A stretch of DNA of 64,000 nt from JBPOFM01 sp041391925 (lineage in GTDB: Bacteria > Bacteroidota > Bacteroidia > Flavobacteriales > Flavobacteriaceae). Below the pieces are notes generated by a model. The model was given only the letters and a program-made list of their open reading frames with translations, had not been told where the DNA came from and did not search any database. The position numbers were made by a program, and so were the translations under genes. The first letter of the stretch is position 1, and every line of letters begins with the position of its first letter. The DNA lies in the NCBI GenBank assembly GCA_041391925.1, contig JAWKNA010000003.1, positions 310,001 to 374,000 of the forward strand. Reading direction: 5' to 3'. Positions 1-10,241 of the stretch are shown piece after piece.

Positions 1-2
1 AA

Positions 3-1616
3 CGGTCTATGTGGGATAGCGAACACCATAATATCTATACCGTAAATACCATTGAAATATATAAAGTTTTTAAAGGATCGCCTTTATCTACATTAGAAAT
101 CATAACAGAAGGAGGCGTAGTCGACATGAAGGCTCAAATAACAACATCAAGTTTGGATCTCGCTATTGACGATATAGGTGTTTTTATGCTGTATGACAAT
201 AACATTAATTTTTCATCCCAAAACTCAAATCCATCAAACAAATTTCGTCCTTACAGTGCTATTCAGGGTTTTTACAAGTACAATATATACGAAAACAAAG
301 CCTCGAATCCATTTAAGTTTTACAATGGCATTAGTCAGGTGTTTTATAATGAAATTAAAAGTTTAACACAAAAGAATTTTGTTTCTGTTTTACCATTTGA
401 CATTGACAATCAAAGATTATCAGAAAACAGAATTGCCGGAAGCATGGCTATTACATCCTTTAGTCCGCAATCAATTAGTGGTGGGACGAGGTCAGTATTA
501 ACCATTGATGGCGCCGGTTTTGGGAGTGCCACTGGAAATGTTTCCTTTAGAGATGCCAATGATGGAGGCTCAAGTTTATATAATGCACTGCCTTCACAAA
601 TCATTTCGTGGACAGATACACAAATACAAGTTCAAGTGCCTAGTAGAGCAGGAACTGGGACTATTAGAGTGAGCAATTCAATTGGAGTAAACGTGACCTC
701 AACATCTGCTTTAACCATTCCTTATTCAGAAATCAATGTCATTTCATCCAGTAATGTAGCATATCCCACTCAACATATAAACGATAATGGGTCTGGAGGT
801 TATACTTGGGCTATGTATCTGACGTTTGCGGTTAATGCTGCAGCGACTCAATCATTTACTAGGGCTTTTGATTCTTGGCGTTGTGAAACAGGTGTCAATT
901 GGGAAATCGATTCAAATTTTACAACTGTCAATACGATTGCCGCAGACGGTACTAACGTGATTCGATTTGATGTTGGCACTGAACTTCCTAATGGCGTTTT
1001 AGGCAGGAATACCTCTTATTTCAATGGTTGCTCAAATGGATCTGATTTAGAATGGTATGTTTCAGAATTAGATATTGTTTTTGATAGTTCTGCAAATTGG
1101 CAATATGGACCATCAAATCCCAATGCTGCACAGATAGATTTTGAAACCGTTGCCGTACATGAACTTGGACATGGTCACCAATTAGCTCACGTAATCAATA
1201 CTAACGCAATAATGCATTATGCCATAGGTAATGGGGTAAATAATCGAATCCTTGCGGCTAATGATATAGCAGGTGGAAATGATGTACAAAGTAGGAGTAC
1301 TACAAATGCAGTTTGCGGTCTGGGATTGATGACCAACCATAGTTGTTCACTTGGTATTGACGAAAATGAACTTGCCAGTTCTCTTTTAATTTATCCAAAT
1401 CCTGCCAAGAATCAAATCAATATTAAAAACAATTATCAGTTGCTGATTCAAGATATAGAACTAGTGGATGTGACTGGTAGGTCTATCCAAAAACAAAAGT
1501 ATCCAGATACATTAAATATTTATACTTTAGATTCCAGCAATTTATCAAGCGGTTTATATATGCTAAACATAAATGTTGAAGGAATTACGTTGACAAAAAA
1601 AGTCGTAATTGAATAA
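3..1616 (+). CDS. T9SS-exported matrixin-like zinc metalloprotease with IPT/TIG domain (5' end outside window)
   Basis: The frame is open to the left edge and the first in-window Met (base 9) is followed by mid-domain sequence, so the true start and signal peptide lie upstream. An IPT/TIG-like beta-sandwich (about residues 148-225 counted from that Met) precedes a catalytic region with HELGHGHQLAH near residue 384. This fits the HExxHxxxxxH zinc site of metzincins, and a following IMHYAIG could supply the Met-turn. The last ~75 residues (LLIYPNP..., ending in KKVVIE) are a type A T9SS sorting domain, so the protein is probably exported and attached or released at the cell surface. The substrate is unknown. 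A strong terminator follows. Confidence 0.85.
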   Translation, partial: RSMWDSEHHNIYTVNTIEIYKVFKGSPLSTLEIITEGGVVDMKAQITTSSLDLAIDDIGVFMLYDNNINFSSQNSNPSNKFRPYSAIQGFYKYNIYENKASNPFKFYNGISQVFYNEIKSLTQKNFVSVLPFDIDNQRLSENRIAGSMAITSFSPQSISGGTRSVLTIDGAGFGSATGNVSFRDANDGGSSLYNALPSQIISWTDTQIQVQVPSRAGTGTIRVSNSIGVNVTSTSALTIPYSEINVISSSNVAYPTQHINDNGSGGYTWAMYLTFAVNAAATQSFTRAFDSWRCETGVNWEIDSNFTTVNTIAADGTNVIRFDVGTELPNGVLGRNTSYFNGCSNGSDLEWYVSELDIVFDSSANWQYGPSNPNAAQIDFETVAVHELGHGHQLAHVINTNAIMHYAIGNGVNNRILAANDIAGGNDVQSRSTTNAVCGLGLMTNHSCSLGIDENELASSLLIYPNPAKNQINIKNNYQLLIQDIELVDVTGRSIQKQKYPDTLNIYTLDSSNLSSGLYMLNINVEGITLTKKVVIE

Positions 1617-1642
1617 TTAAATCTAGCAATAAAATTTAATGT

Positions 1643-1676
1643 AAAGGAGCGCTATAAATGAGCGCTCCTTTTTTTT
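1643..1676 (+). terminator. Intrinsic terminator of the metalloprotease gene
   Basis: An 11-bp perfect stem (AAAGGAGCGCT / AGCGCTCCTTT) with a 7-base loop runs into a tract of eight T, starting 27 bases after the stop codon. Confidence 0.9.
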
Positions 1677-1755
1677 AATTAAAACGTTAAACTTTAACCT
1701 CAAATTTTGATGCCATTCACATAATGGTTAATTTACAAACTATAAAACCACCATT

Positions 1756-4599
1756 ATGTCAATTTCAAAATTTCTTCTTACCCCTTTATTCGTATGCTCA
1801 TTAATTAGTTTTGGTCAGCAACCTTCAACACCTGCTTCAAAAATTGAAAAAGCACTTGAACAAAAAGAGTTTTTGGTTAAAAATTCTTTGGTTAAGAATA
1901 TCCCCTTCAAAAATATTGGCCCTACGGTAATGAGCGGTCGTGTGACCGATTTGGCAGTAAATCCAAAAGACCCTACAGAGTTTTATGTCGCATATGCTTC
2001 TGGAGGATTATGGTATACACATAACAATGGCACTTCTTTCGAGCCAATTTTGGATAACTCCAATACCCAAAATGTTGGGGACATAGCTGTAGATTGGAAA
2101 ACAAGAACCCTATGGGTAGGAACAGGTGAAAATAATTCTTCTCGTTCCAGTTACGCAGGCATTGGAATTCTGAAATCATCTGACAATGGGAAGACTTGGC
2201 AAAATATGGGTTTAAGAGATTCCCATCATATTGGCCGCATTCTCATTAATCCAAACAATCCAGATGAAGTTGTAGTGGGAGTCACAGGGCATTTATATTC
2301 CCCAAATAAAGAACGTGGTATGTATAAAACTACAGATGGAGGAAAGACTTGGAAGCAAACACTTTTTGTAGATGAAAATAGTGGGATTATCGACGCTCAA
2401 GCATCGCCAAACAATTTCAATATAATGTTTGCATCTTCCTGGACAAAAGATAGGAAAGCGTGGAATTTTGATGGTAACGGTGAAAATTCAGCCATCTATA
2501 AAAGTATTGATGCGGGTAATTCTTGGGTAAAGGTTTCAACGGAAAAAAGTGGTTTTCCTACTGGGAAAGGAGTGGGAAGAATTGGCTTGGCCATTTATAA
2601 TGACAACATTATCTATGCCATACACGACAACCAATTCCATCGTCCTGAAGATATGAGAGAGAAACCCAAAGATGAATTGAGCAAGGATGATTTTAAAACC
2701 ATGAATGCAGACACCTTTTTAAAATTGGAAGATAAAAAACTGAATGACTTTCTAAAAATGAATGGTTTTCAGGAAAAATACAAGGCAGAGAATGTAAAAC
2801 AAATGGTCCGAAGCGGTAGCTTAAAACCTATAGATTTGGCCAAATATCTGGAAGACGCAAATTCCCAATTGTTTGATACTCCTGTCATTGGTGCCGAAAT
2901 TTACAAAAGTGTAGATGGCGGAATTTCATGGAAAAAAACACATGAAGGTTATCTTGATGATCTTTATTATAGCTATGGATACTATTTTGGCCATATCCAT
3001 GTGGCGCCAAATAATGTTGACAACATCTATGTTTATGGTGTCCCCATTTTAAAATCCAAAGATGGTGGTAAGACCTTTACGTCTATGGATGCTGATAATG
3101 TGCATGCTGACCATCATGCACTTTGGATAGACCCAAAAAACCCAAATCATTTAATCAATGGAAACGATGGTGGCGTCAACATCACCTATGATGATGGTGA
3201 ACACTGGTCAAAAAACAATTCGCCTTCGGTGGGACAGTTTTATTCGGTAGTGGTGGACAATGAGAGTCCTTACAATGTATATGGCGGACTTCAGGATAAT
3301 GGTGTTTGGGTGGGTGCACACAACGCTTCAGAAGATGTCAGTTGGCATCAAAGCGGTCAGTATCCTTGGCAAAGCATTATGGGAGGTGATGGCATGCAAG
3401 TGCAAGTTGATAATAGAAATTCCAATATTGTCTATACGGGTTTTCAATTTGGTAATTATTTTAGGATAGACAGAAAAAAAGATGATCAAACATATATTCA
3501 ACCCAAGCACCAGTTAGGTGAAAATCCATATCGATTCAATTGGCAAACACCCATATTATTGTCTCCGCACAATCAGGATATTTTGTATTTGGGAGGAAAT
3601 AAACTGATGCGTTCCATGAACCAAGGAACAGATTGGACTGCCATCAGCGGCGATTTGACACAAGGTGGCAAAAAAGGAAATGTCGCTTACGGGACTTTAA
3701 CCTCAATCAGCGAATCCCCATTTCAGTTTGGGCTTATTTATACAGGTAGTGATGATGGCTTGATATATGTCACTAAAGATGCTGGAGGCAGCTGGTCCAA
3801 TATTTCTTCAACCCTGCCAAAAGATCTTTGGGTTAGCCGGGTCATTGCGTCCCAACACAAAAAAGAACGAGTTTATGTGACATTAAACGGCTATCGTTGG
3901 GATGATTTTATGCCTTATGTTTACTTGAGTGATGATTATGGCCAAACTTGGAAAAATATTAGTAGCAACCTTCCTGCCTCACCTGTAAATGTGATTCGTG
4001 AAAGTCCGAAAAATGAAAACCTGTTGTTTATAGGAACGGATAATGGTGCTTATGTATCTTTTGATAAAGGCAATTCTTGGGAAGCGTTCAGTAAAGGCTT
4101 ACCAAATGTTGCAGTACATGACATTGCTATACAGCCATATGCCGACGATTTGCTTTTGGCTACACATGGCAGGAGTATGTATCTCGCCAATATTAATGCC
4201 TTACAAAGTATAAATATGGATAAAATGAATCAATCAATTACATTGTTTGACACAAAAGAAGTGCGTTTTTCGCCACGTTGGGGAGACAGTTTTGGAAGCT
4301 GGTCAAAACCTTTTGAACCCTCAACTGTCATCGATTTCTATTCCAACACATCGGGAAAACGAACCATCAAAATCCTATCTGAAAAAAATGTAGAATTACA
4401 AACTATTCCCATGGAGGCCGACAAAGGTTTTAACAATGCACAATACGATTTGACCATTACCGAAAATGGTAGAAATGCATTGATAAAGGAAAATGAGGAA
4501 CTCCAAATTCCGAAAGCCAAAAACAACAAATATTATCTTCCCAAAGGCATCTATACAGTTCAAATAGAAGAACAAAAGACTAAACTTGAAATAAAATAA
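1756..4599 (+). CDS. Secreted BNR/VPS10 (sortilin-like) beta-propeller repeat protein
   Basis: 947 residues with a signal peptide (MSISKFLLTPLFVCSLISFG). At least ten BNR/Asp-box motifs of the form S-x-D-x-G-x-x-W recur along the chain, for example SSDNGKTWQNM, TTDGGKTWKQT, SVDGGISWKKT, SKDGGKTFTSM and SDDYGQTWKNI. This pattern marks the seven- or ten-bladed propellers of the sortilin/VPS10 and GH74-like superfamily. Bacteroidota members are often annotated as glycosyl hydrolases, but I cannot identify catalytic acids, so hydrolase activity is unproven. The C-terminal ~100 residues form a separate beta-rich region. No T9SS sorting domain is visible. It has its own transcription context, 80 bases after the preceding terminator. 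Confidence 0.8.
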   Translation: MSISKFLLTPLFVCSLISFGQQPSTPASKIEKALEQKEFLVKNSLVKNIPFKNIGPTVMSGRVTDLAVNPKDPTEFYVAYASGGLWYTHNNGTSFEPILDNSNTQNVGDIAVDWKTRTLWVGTGENNSSRSSYAGIGILKSSDNGKTWQNMGLRDSHHIGRILINPNNPDEVVVGVTGHLYSPNKERGMYKTTDGGKTWKQTLFVDENSGIIDAQASPNNFNIMFASSWTKDRKAWNFDGNGENSAIYKSIDAGNSWVKVSTEKSGFPTGKGVGRIGLAIYNDNIIYAIHDNQFHRPEDMREKPKDELSKDDFKTMNADTFLKLEDKKLNDFLKMNGFQEKYKAENVKQMVRSGSLKPIDLAKYLEDANSQLFDTPVIGAEIYKSVDGGISWKKTHEGYLDDLYYSYGYYFGHIHVAPNNVDNIYVYGVPILKSKDGGKTFTSMDADNVHADHHALWIDPKNPNHLINGNDGGVNITYDDGEHWSKNNSPSVGQFYSVVVDNESPYNVYGGLQDNGVWVGAHNASEDVSWHQSGQYPWQSIMGGDGMQVQVDNRNSNIVYTGFQFGNYFRIDRKKDDQTYIQPKHQLGENPYRFNWQTPILLSPHNQDILYLGGNKLMRSMNQGTDWTAISGDLTQGGKKGNVAYGTLTSISESPFQFGLIYTGSDDGLIYVTKDAGGSWSNISSTLPKDLWVSRVIASQHKKERVYVTLNGYRWDDFMPYVYLSDDYGQTWKNISSNLPASPVNVIRESPKNENLLFIGTDNGAYVSFDKGNSWEAFSKGLPNVAVHDIAIQPYADDLLLATHGRSMYLANINALQSINMDKMNQSITLFDTKEVRFSPRWGDSFGSWSKPFEPSTVIDFYSNTSGKRTIKILSEKNVELQTIPMEADKGFNNAQYDLTITENGRNALIKENEELQIPKAKNNKYYLPKGIYTVQIEEQKTKLEIK

Positions 4600-4608
4600 T
4601 TTCATTCA

Positions 4609-4634
4609 TATAGAGTTATAGAATAAACTCTATA
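4609..4634 (+). repeat. 9-bp inverted repeat in the spacer before the lipoprotein gene
   Basis: TATAGAGTT and AACTCTATA are separated by 8 bases, 10 bases upstream of the ATG at 4645. There is no T tract, so it is not a standard terminator. It could be an mRNA hairpin near the start or an operator. Confidence 0.4.
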
Positions 4635-4644
4635 CTCTGCCATT

Positions 4645-5514
4645 ATGAAAACTTTAAAATTTTTAGGTATTGCATTTCTATGCTTAATTTCTTCTTGTTC
4701 AAATGATACTAATGATAGCTCCCAAACTACAGAACCTCAACTCATCATCAAACTAAAGTTTAATCCAAACCAAGTAAGGCTCAACAATCTTGGTCAACCA
4801 TCGACGGTCCCTTCTGGCAATGCTGCTCAATCACCCGAAGTCAATAGAATGAGCGCCAATTATATTGAACTTGCTCCTAGTGCCACAACTCTTTTGGGCG
4901 AAGGAGAGATTATATTCCATGGACCTGAAACCACAGCTGGCGGAAACAATGCCATTGATTTTCAAAATGCAACATTTGCCGGAAATAACGAACCATTTTT
5001 AAGCATTCCCTTGAGCCAAGTTGCAAGTGGAAATTACCAATGGGTTCGCGTGTCATTAGCTTATCAAGAAGGAAATATTAATTTGTTGGTCAATGGAAAT
5101 GACATCACTGGTACATTGGCAAGTTTTGTTGGATATAACACATATATCACGAGTTTCGACCTCAACGGAAGTCCAATAGATGTAAATGCCAATCGTCTTC
5201 AAGGGTTTTGGGCGTTTGAGACTCTCGGTTTTACAACCCAAGGACAAGCACCCGAGGGTTCGACCACTGTTCCCAATCCTCTGTTTGACTCGTCTCCAAT
5301 TCCGTCTGGCTCTTGTGTAGTAACTGGACAATTTGAAAACGGGTTGACAATTACTGGAAATGAAACCCAAGATGTGAAAATAACGCTGTCCTTTTCCATA
5401 AATAACAGCTTTGAATGGACCGAAGTCAATGCCGATGGAAAATATGAACCCGCAGCAGGAGAACAAATAGTAGATATGGGACTTCGAGGATTGATTCCAA
5501 TGGTTTCTAATTAA
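4645..5514 (+). CDS. Lipoprotein of unknown function
   Basis: 289 residues. The N-terminus is a lipoprotein signal with lipobox ISSC (Cys19) followed by Ser/Asn/Asp-rich sequence. The rest looks beta-rich with many Asn, Thr and Gly and no family I recognise. The C-terminal segment FEWTEVNADGKYEPAAGE may be a calcium-binding or exposed loop (Asp/Asn/Gly rich). It follows the BNR protein by 45 bases on the same strand and may be co-transcribed. I do not assign a function; location is expected to be the outer membrane or periplasm. Confidence 0.75.
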   Translation: MKTLKFLGIAFLCLISSCSNDTNDSSQTTEPQLIIKLKFNPNQVRLNNLGQPSTVPSGNAAQSPEVNRMSANYIELAPSATTLLGEGEIIFHGPETTAGGNNAIDFQNATFAGNNEPFLSIPLSQVASGNYQWVRVSLAYQEGNINLLVNGNDITGTLASFVGYNTYITSFDLNGSPIDVNANRLQGFWAFETLGFTTQGQAPEGSTTVPNPLFDSSPIPSGSCVVTGQFENGLTITGNETQDVKITLSFSINNSFEWTEVNADGKYEPAAGEQIVDMGLRGLIPMVSN

Positions 5515-5547
5515 AATCATTCTAAATACTCATTATTGCAGCTATTT

Positions 5548-5579
5548 TTTGGCTTTGAATCGTTTGAAGCGTATCTTTG
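5548..5579 (+). promoter_or_regulatory. Bacteroidota-type promoter of sdhCAB
   Basis: TTTG (5548-5551), 20-base spacer, TATCTTTG (5572-5579). This matches the Bacteroidetes consensus TTTG-N19-21-TAnnTTTG exactly and lies 25 bases upstream of the sdhC start. Confidence 0.75.
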
Positions 5580-5604
5580 CTTGATAATAAACTAACTTCA
5601 AAAG

Positions 5605-6291
<687 letters not shown>

Positions 6292-6303
6292 TAAACATCT
6301 AAT

Positions 6304-8301
6304 ATGGCTTTAGATTCTAAAATACCAAAAGGTCCAATTGCAGATAAATGGACCAATTATAAAAATCACATTAACCTTGTGAATCCGGCCAACAAACGCA
6401 ACATCGACATTATTGTGGTTGGAACAGGCTTAGCTGGTGGTTCAGCTGCGGCTACATTGGCTGAACTTGGTTATAATGTAAAAGCATTTTGTTTTCAGGA
6501 TTCACCACGTCGTGCACATTCTATTGCTGCTCAGGGTGGTATAAATGCTGCGAAAAATTATCAAGGCGATGGTGATTCAACGTATAGATTATTCTACGAT
6601 ACCGTAAAGGGTGGTGATTATCGTTCTCGCGAGGCGAATGTGTATAGATTGGCAGAAGTATCTGCAAATATCATTGACCAATGTGTGGCACAAGGCGTAC
6701 CTTTTGCCCGTGAATATGGCGGCTTGTTGGACAATCGTTCCTTTGGTGGTGTATTGGTATCAAGAACCTTTTATGCTGCTGGACAAACCGGGCAACAATT
6801 ATTATTGGGAGCGTACTCAGCTTTAAACCGTCAGATTGGACGTGGAAAAGTAACGATGTACAATCGTCATGAAATGCTGGACGTAGTCATTGTTGAAGGA
6901 AAAGCGCGAGGCATCATCGCAAGAAATTTGGTAACAGGTGAGATTGAGCGCCATTCAGCGCATGCGGTTGTTCTGGGAACAGGAGGTTATGGAAATGTAT
7001 TCTTTCTGTCTACCAACGCCATGGGAAGTAATGTAACAGCCGCTTGGAAAGCGCACAAACGCGGTGCCTATTTTGCAAATCCGTGTTACACACAAATCCA
7101 TCCAACCTGTATTCCTGTTTCAGGAGACCATCAATCAAAATTGACGTTGATGTCCGAGTCACTTCGTAATGACGGACGTATTTGGGTCCCAAAAAATTTG
7201 GAAGATGTGAAGGCCATTCGAGAAGGAAAATTAAAACCAACTGATATTCCTGCTGAAAATCGAGATTATTATTTGGAACGGCGTTATCCAGCGTTTGGAA
7301 ATTTGGTGCCTCGTGATGTTGCATCCAGAGCTGCAAAAGAGCGTTGCGATGCGGGTTATGGTGTGAATAAAACTGGAGAAGCTGTTTATTTGGATTTTGC
7401 TTCGGCGATTGAACGCTACGGAAAAGAGCAGGCACACATTAAAGGCCTGGATGAAACAGATAAAGAGTTGGTAAAAGAGTTAGGAAAGGAAGTCGTGAAA
7501 AACAAATACGGCAATCTGTTCCAGATGTATGAAAAAATTGTCGACCAAAACCCATACGAAACGCCAATGATGATTTATCCGGCGGTGCATTACACTATGG
7601 GCGGACTTTGGGTGGATTATAATTTGATGACGACTGTTCCTGGTTTGTACTGTATTGGTGAAGCGAATTTCTCTGATCATGGTGCCAATCGTCTAGGTGC
7701 TTCCGCATTGATGCAAGGTCTAGCAGATGGTTATTTTGTGTTGCCTTATACCATAGGTGATTACTTATCGAAAGACATTAGAACTGGCAAAATTCCAACC
7801 AATACTCCAGAATTTGATGAAGCGGAGAAAAATGTCACTGAAAGTTTGAATCATCTCATCAATAATAATGGCGACCATTCCGTGGATTATTATCACAAGA
7901 AATTAGGAAAAATCATGTGGAACAAATGCGGAATGGCCAGAAATGCTGAAGGACTTAAAGAAGCCATCGTAGAAATTGCGGAGCTTCGAAGAGAATTTTG
8001 GAAAGGGGTCAAAGTTCCTGGTACCCAAAATGAGTACAATGAAGAATTGGCAAAAGCTGGACGCGTGGCCGACTTCTTGGAACTAGGTGAATTGTTTGCC
8101 AAAGATGCACTTCAACGTGAAGAATCTGCAGGAGGGCATTTTAGGGAAGAATACCAGACGGAAGAAGGCGAGGCATTGCGTCGTCCAGAATTCCAATATG
8201 TGTCGGCTTGGGAATATAAAGGCAATCCAAAAGACGCAGTCCTTCATAAAGAAGAATTGGAGTATGAAAATATTGAAGTGAAAGAAAGAAGTTATAAGTA
8301 G
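6304..8301 (+). CDS. sdhA: Succinate dehydrogenase flavoprotein subunit
   Basis: 665 residues. The N-terminal FAD-binding Rossmann motif is VVGTGLAGGSAAATL. The covalent flavin attachment His lies in RRAHSIAAQGG. Dicarboxylate-site segments HPTCIP and the Gly-rich LGASALMQGLADG near residue 460 are intact. It oxidises succinate to fumarate in the TCA cycle. The length and the gene order C-A-B fit the Bacteroidota type. It starts 12 bases after sdhC, and a 76-base spacer with an inverted repeat separates it from sdhB. Confidence 0.95.
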   Translation: MALDSKIPKGPIADKWTNYKNHINLVNPANKRNIDIIVVGTGLAGGSAAATLAELGYNVKAFCFQDSPRRAHSIAAQGGINAAKNYQGDGDSTYRLFYDTVKGGDYRSREANVYRLAEVSANIIDQCVAQGVPFAREYGGLLDNRSFGGVLVSRTFYAAGQTGQQLLLGAYSALNRQIGRGKVTMYNRHEMLDVVIVEGKARGIIARNLVTGEIERHSAHAVVLGTGGYGNVFFLSTNAMGSNVTAAWKAHKRGAYFANPCYTQIHPTCIPVSGDHQSKLTLMSESLRNDGRIWVPKNLEDVKAIREGKLKPTDIPAENRDYYLERRYPAFGNLVPRDVASRAAKERCDAGYGVNKTGEAVYLDFASAIERYGKEQAHIKGLDETDKELVKELGKEVVKNKYGNLFQMYEKIVDQNPYETPMMIYPAVHYTMGGLWVDYNLMTTVPGLYCIGEANFSDHGANRLGASALMQGLADGYFVLPYTIGDYLSKDIRTGKIPTNTPEFDEAEKNVTESLNHLINNNGDHSVDYYHKKLGKIMWNKCGMARNAEGLKEAIVEIAELRREFWKGVKVPGTQNEYNEELAKAGRVADFLELGELFAKDALQREESAGGHFREEYQTEEGEALRRPEFQYVSAWEYKGNPKDAVLHKEELEYENIEVKERSYK

Positions 8302-8314
8302 TTAATTGTGGATT

Positions 8315-8346
8315 GTTGTTAGTTTATGTTTTTATAATCTAACAAC
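8315..8346 (+). repeat. 8-bp perfect inverted repeat in the sdhA-sdhB spacer
   Basis: GTTGTTAG (8315-8322) and CTAACAAC (8339-8346) are separated by 16 AT-rich bases. There is no T tract after it. It could fold in the sdhCAB mRNA between the two coding regions. Confidence 0.45.
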
Positions 8347-8377
8347 TTTCAACCAATAACCAAAAACTAAATTATAT

Positions 8378-9124
8378 ATGAAATTAACTTTGAAGATATG
8401 GCGTCAAAAAAACGCAGAGAGTAAAGGAAAATTGGTTGACTATCCAATCGATGGTATCGAAGGCGATATGTCTTTTCTAGAAATGCTTGATGTACTGAAT
8501 GACCAATTGATAACCAAAGGTGAAGAACCTGTGGCATTTGACCACGATTGCCGCGAAGGTATTTGCGGTTCTTGCTCTTTGTTTATCAATGGTGAAGCCC
8601 ATGGGCCTGATCGTTTGGTGACCACCTGCCAATTGCATATGCGAATGTTTAAGGATGGCGACACAATTTATATTGAGCCCTTTAGAGCTAAAGCGTTTCC
8701 TGTAATTAAAGATTTAATTGTAGACAGAAGCTCATTTGATAGAATACAGCATGCAGGTGGATTTATTTCCGTTAATACGTCTGGAAATACCATTGATGCC
8801 AATACAATTCCCGTGAATAAACATGATGCTGATGAAGCATTTGAAGCCGCAACCTGTATTGGATGTGGTGCTTGTGTTGCAAGCTGTAAAAATGCTTCCG
8901 CAATGTTGTTCGTAGGCGCAAAAGTATCACAATTTGCTTTGTTACCTCAAGGAAAAGTAGAAGCAACAGAACGCGTCCTCAACATGGTGAAACAAATGGA
9001 CGAAGAAGGATTTGGCAACTGTACCAACACAGGAGCATGTGAGGTAGAGTGTCCTAAAGGAATTTCTCTAGAAAACATTGCACGTATGAACCGTGAATAT
9101 TTAGCAGCTAGTTTAAAAGGTTGA
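8378..9124 (+). CDS. sdhB: Succinate dehydrogenase iron-sulfur subunit
   Basis: 248 residues. The [2Fe-2S] ligands are in CREGICGSCSLFING and a further Cys at LVTTCQLHM. The [4Fe-4S] and [3Fe-4S] ligands are in CIGCGACVASCKN and CTNTGACEVECPKGI. It relays electrons from SdhA FAD to the hemes and quinone of SdhC. The Cys set is complete. It is the last gene of the operon and is followed by a terminator. Confidence 0.95.
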   Translation: MKLTLKIWRQKNAESKGKLVDYPIDGIEGDMSFLEMLDVLNDQLITKGEEPVAFDHDCREGICGSCSLFINGEAHGPDRLVTTCQLHMRMFKDGDTIYIEPFRAKAFPVIKDLIVDRSSFDRIQHAGGFISVNTSGNTIDANTIPVNKHDADEAFEAATCIGCGACVASCKNASAMLFVGAKVSQFALLPQGKVEATERVLNMVKQMDEEGFGNCTNTGACEVECPKGISLENIARMNREYLAASLKG

Positions 9125-9146
9125 TAATTTCTTATAATAAAATCTT

Positions 9147-9177
9147 AAATCCTGAGTGAATAGCTCAGGATTTTTTG
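9147..9177 (+). terminator. Intrinsic terminator of sdhCAB
   Basis: 10-bp stem AAATCCTGAG / CTCAGGATTT with a 7-base loop, then TTT, beginning 22 bases after the sdhB stop. Confidence 0.9.
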
Positions 9178-9205
9178 TTTCTTTGGATTCAAATCCCCTA
9201 AAATA

Positions 9206-10126
9206 ATGAAATATAAAATTTGCATGTTTGCATGTGTCTTTGTTGGCGTTATTTCACACGCACAAGAGCTCAAAAAAGACACTCAAGAAGAAACACTGTT
9301 TGACCAAGATAGTTTATTACACCACGTAAAAATCCTCTCATCCAACAGTTTTGAAGGAAGGCGCACTGGCACATCAGGAGCCTCAAAAGCCAGAGATTAC
9401 ATTATCAAAAAATTTGAATCACTCAACATTGCACCTTTAGCAGATGACTATCAACAAACATTTTCGTTTAAAGCTAAAGTAAATACATACCAAGGCAACA
9501 ACATATTAGGCCTTGTCAAAGGTTCACAAAATCCTGATGACTATATTGTAATTAGTGCACATTACGACCATGAAGGTATTAAAAATGAAAAAATTTATAA
9601 TGGAGCAGATGATGACGCTTCAGGCATCAGTGCATTGTTTGCATTTGCTGAATATTTCAAAAATCATCCACCAAAACATTCGGTCATTTTAGCGGCTTTT
9701 GATGCAGAAGAATTGGGGCTTATGGGTTCCAAATACTTTATGGAACATTCCATTATTCCTTTGAAAAATATCAAGTTGAACATCAATATGGATATGATTG
9801 GGCGCAACGACAAAAATCAACTCTATGTTAGTGGAACTGCTTTTGATGACACCTTAAAATCCGTGGTTTCTCATTATAAAAACGAAAGGAATATCATTCT
9901 TTTAATGGGCCATGACGGCAAGGATGGGCTTCAAAACTGGACCTATTCTTCAGACCACGGTCCTTTTCATATGAAAAAAATTCCGTTCTTATATTTTGGA
10001 GAAGAAGACCATGAAGATTACCACAAGCCAACAGATGATTTCGAAAAAATTCAGCCTACATTTTATTGTAACGCCGTGGAAACCATTATTTCCCTTTTTG
10101 CCATTATTGACAAATCGACCTTCTAA
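9206..10126 (+). CDS. M28-family zinc aminopeptidase, exported
   Basis: 306 residues with a cleavable signal peptide ending near ISHAQ. The M28 metal-site motifs appear in order: SAHYDHEG (first His/Asp ligands), NGADDDASG (bridging Asp), AAFDAEELGLMGS (catalytic Glu plus Glu ligand), NMDMIGR (Asp ligand) and a late SSDHGPF/ DHEDYHKPTDD region (final His). All catalytic residues seem intact. It likely trims N-terminal residues from peptides in the periplasm. It is convergent with the phytase gene. Confidence 0.87.
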   Translation: MKYKICMFACVFVGVISHAQELKKDTQEETLFDQDSLLHHVKILSSNSFEGRRTGTSGASKARDYIIKKFESLNIAPLADDYQQTFSFKAKVNTYQGNNILGLVKGSQNPDDYIVISAHYDHEGIKNEKIYNGADDDASGISALFAFAEYFKNHPPKHSVILAAFDAEELGLMGSKYFMEHSIIPLKNIKLNINMDMIGRNDKNQLYVSGTAFDDTLKSVVSHYKNERNIILLMGHDGKDGLQNWTYSSDHGPFHMKKIPFLYFGEEDHEDYHKPTDDFEKIQPTFYCNAVETIISLFAIIDKSTF

Positions 10127-10189
10127 GGTCATTTCATTTGAATTGAACTAGATTCTGATTTCTTTTTGAAGAAGATGGAGGTTTTTAAC

Positions 10190-10217
10190 AAAAAACCCTT
10201 CCTGTTTCCAGAAAGGG
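10190..10217 (-). terminator. Intrinsic terminator of the receptor/phytase operon
   Basis: On the minus strand the hairpin CCCTTTCTG-GAAA-CAGGAAGGG (one mismatch) is followed by TTTTTT, 24 bases after the phytase stop. It closely resembles the terminator of rpmA at 14237-14267. Confidence 0.85.
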
Positions 10218-10241
10218 GTAATCAATTTATAAAAAACGACA

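Noticed and set aside
5056..5520. 154-residue minus-strand ORF opposite the lipoprotein gene
   Set aside because: No recognisable domain or start context, while the plus-strand frame has a lipoprotein signal and normal composition.
7010..7435. 141-residue minus-strand ORF inside sdhA
   Set aside because: Shadow of the strongly conserved sdhA reading frame.
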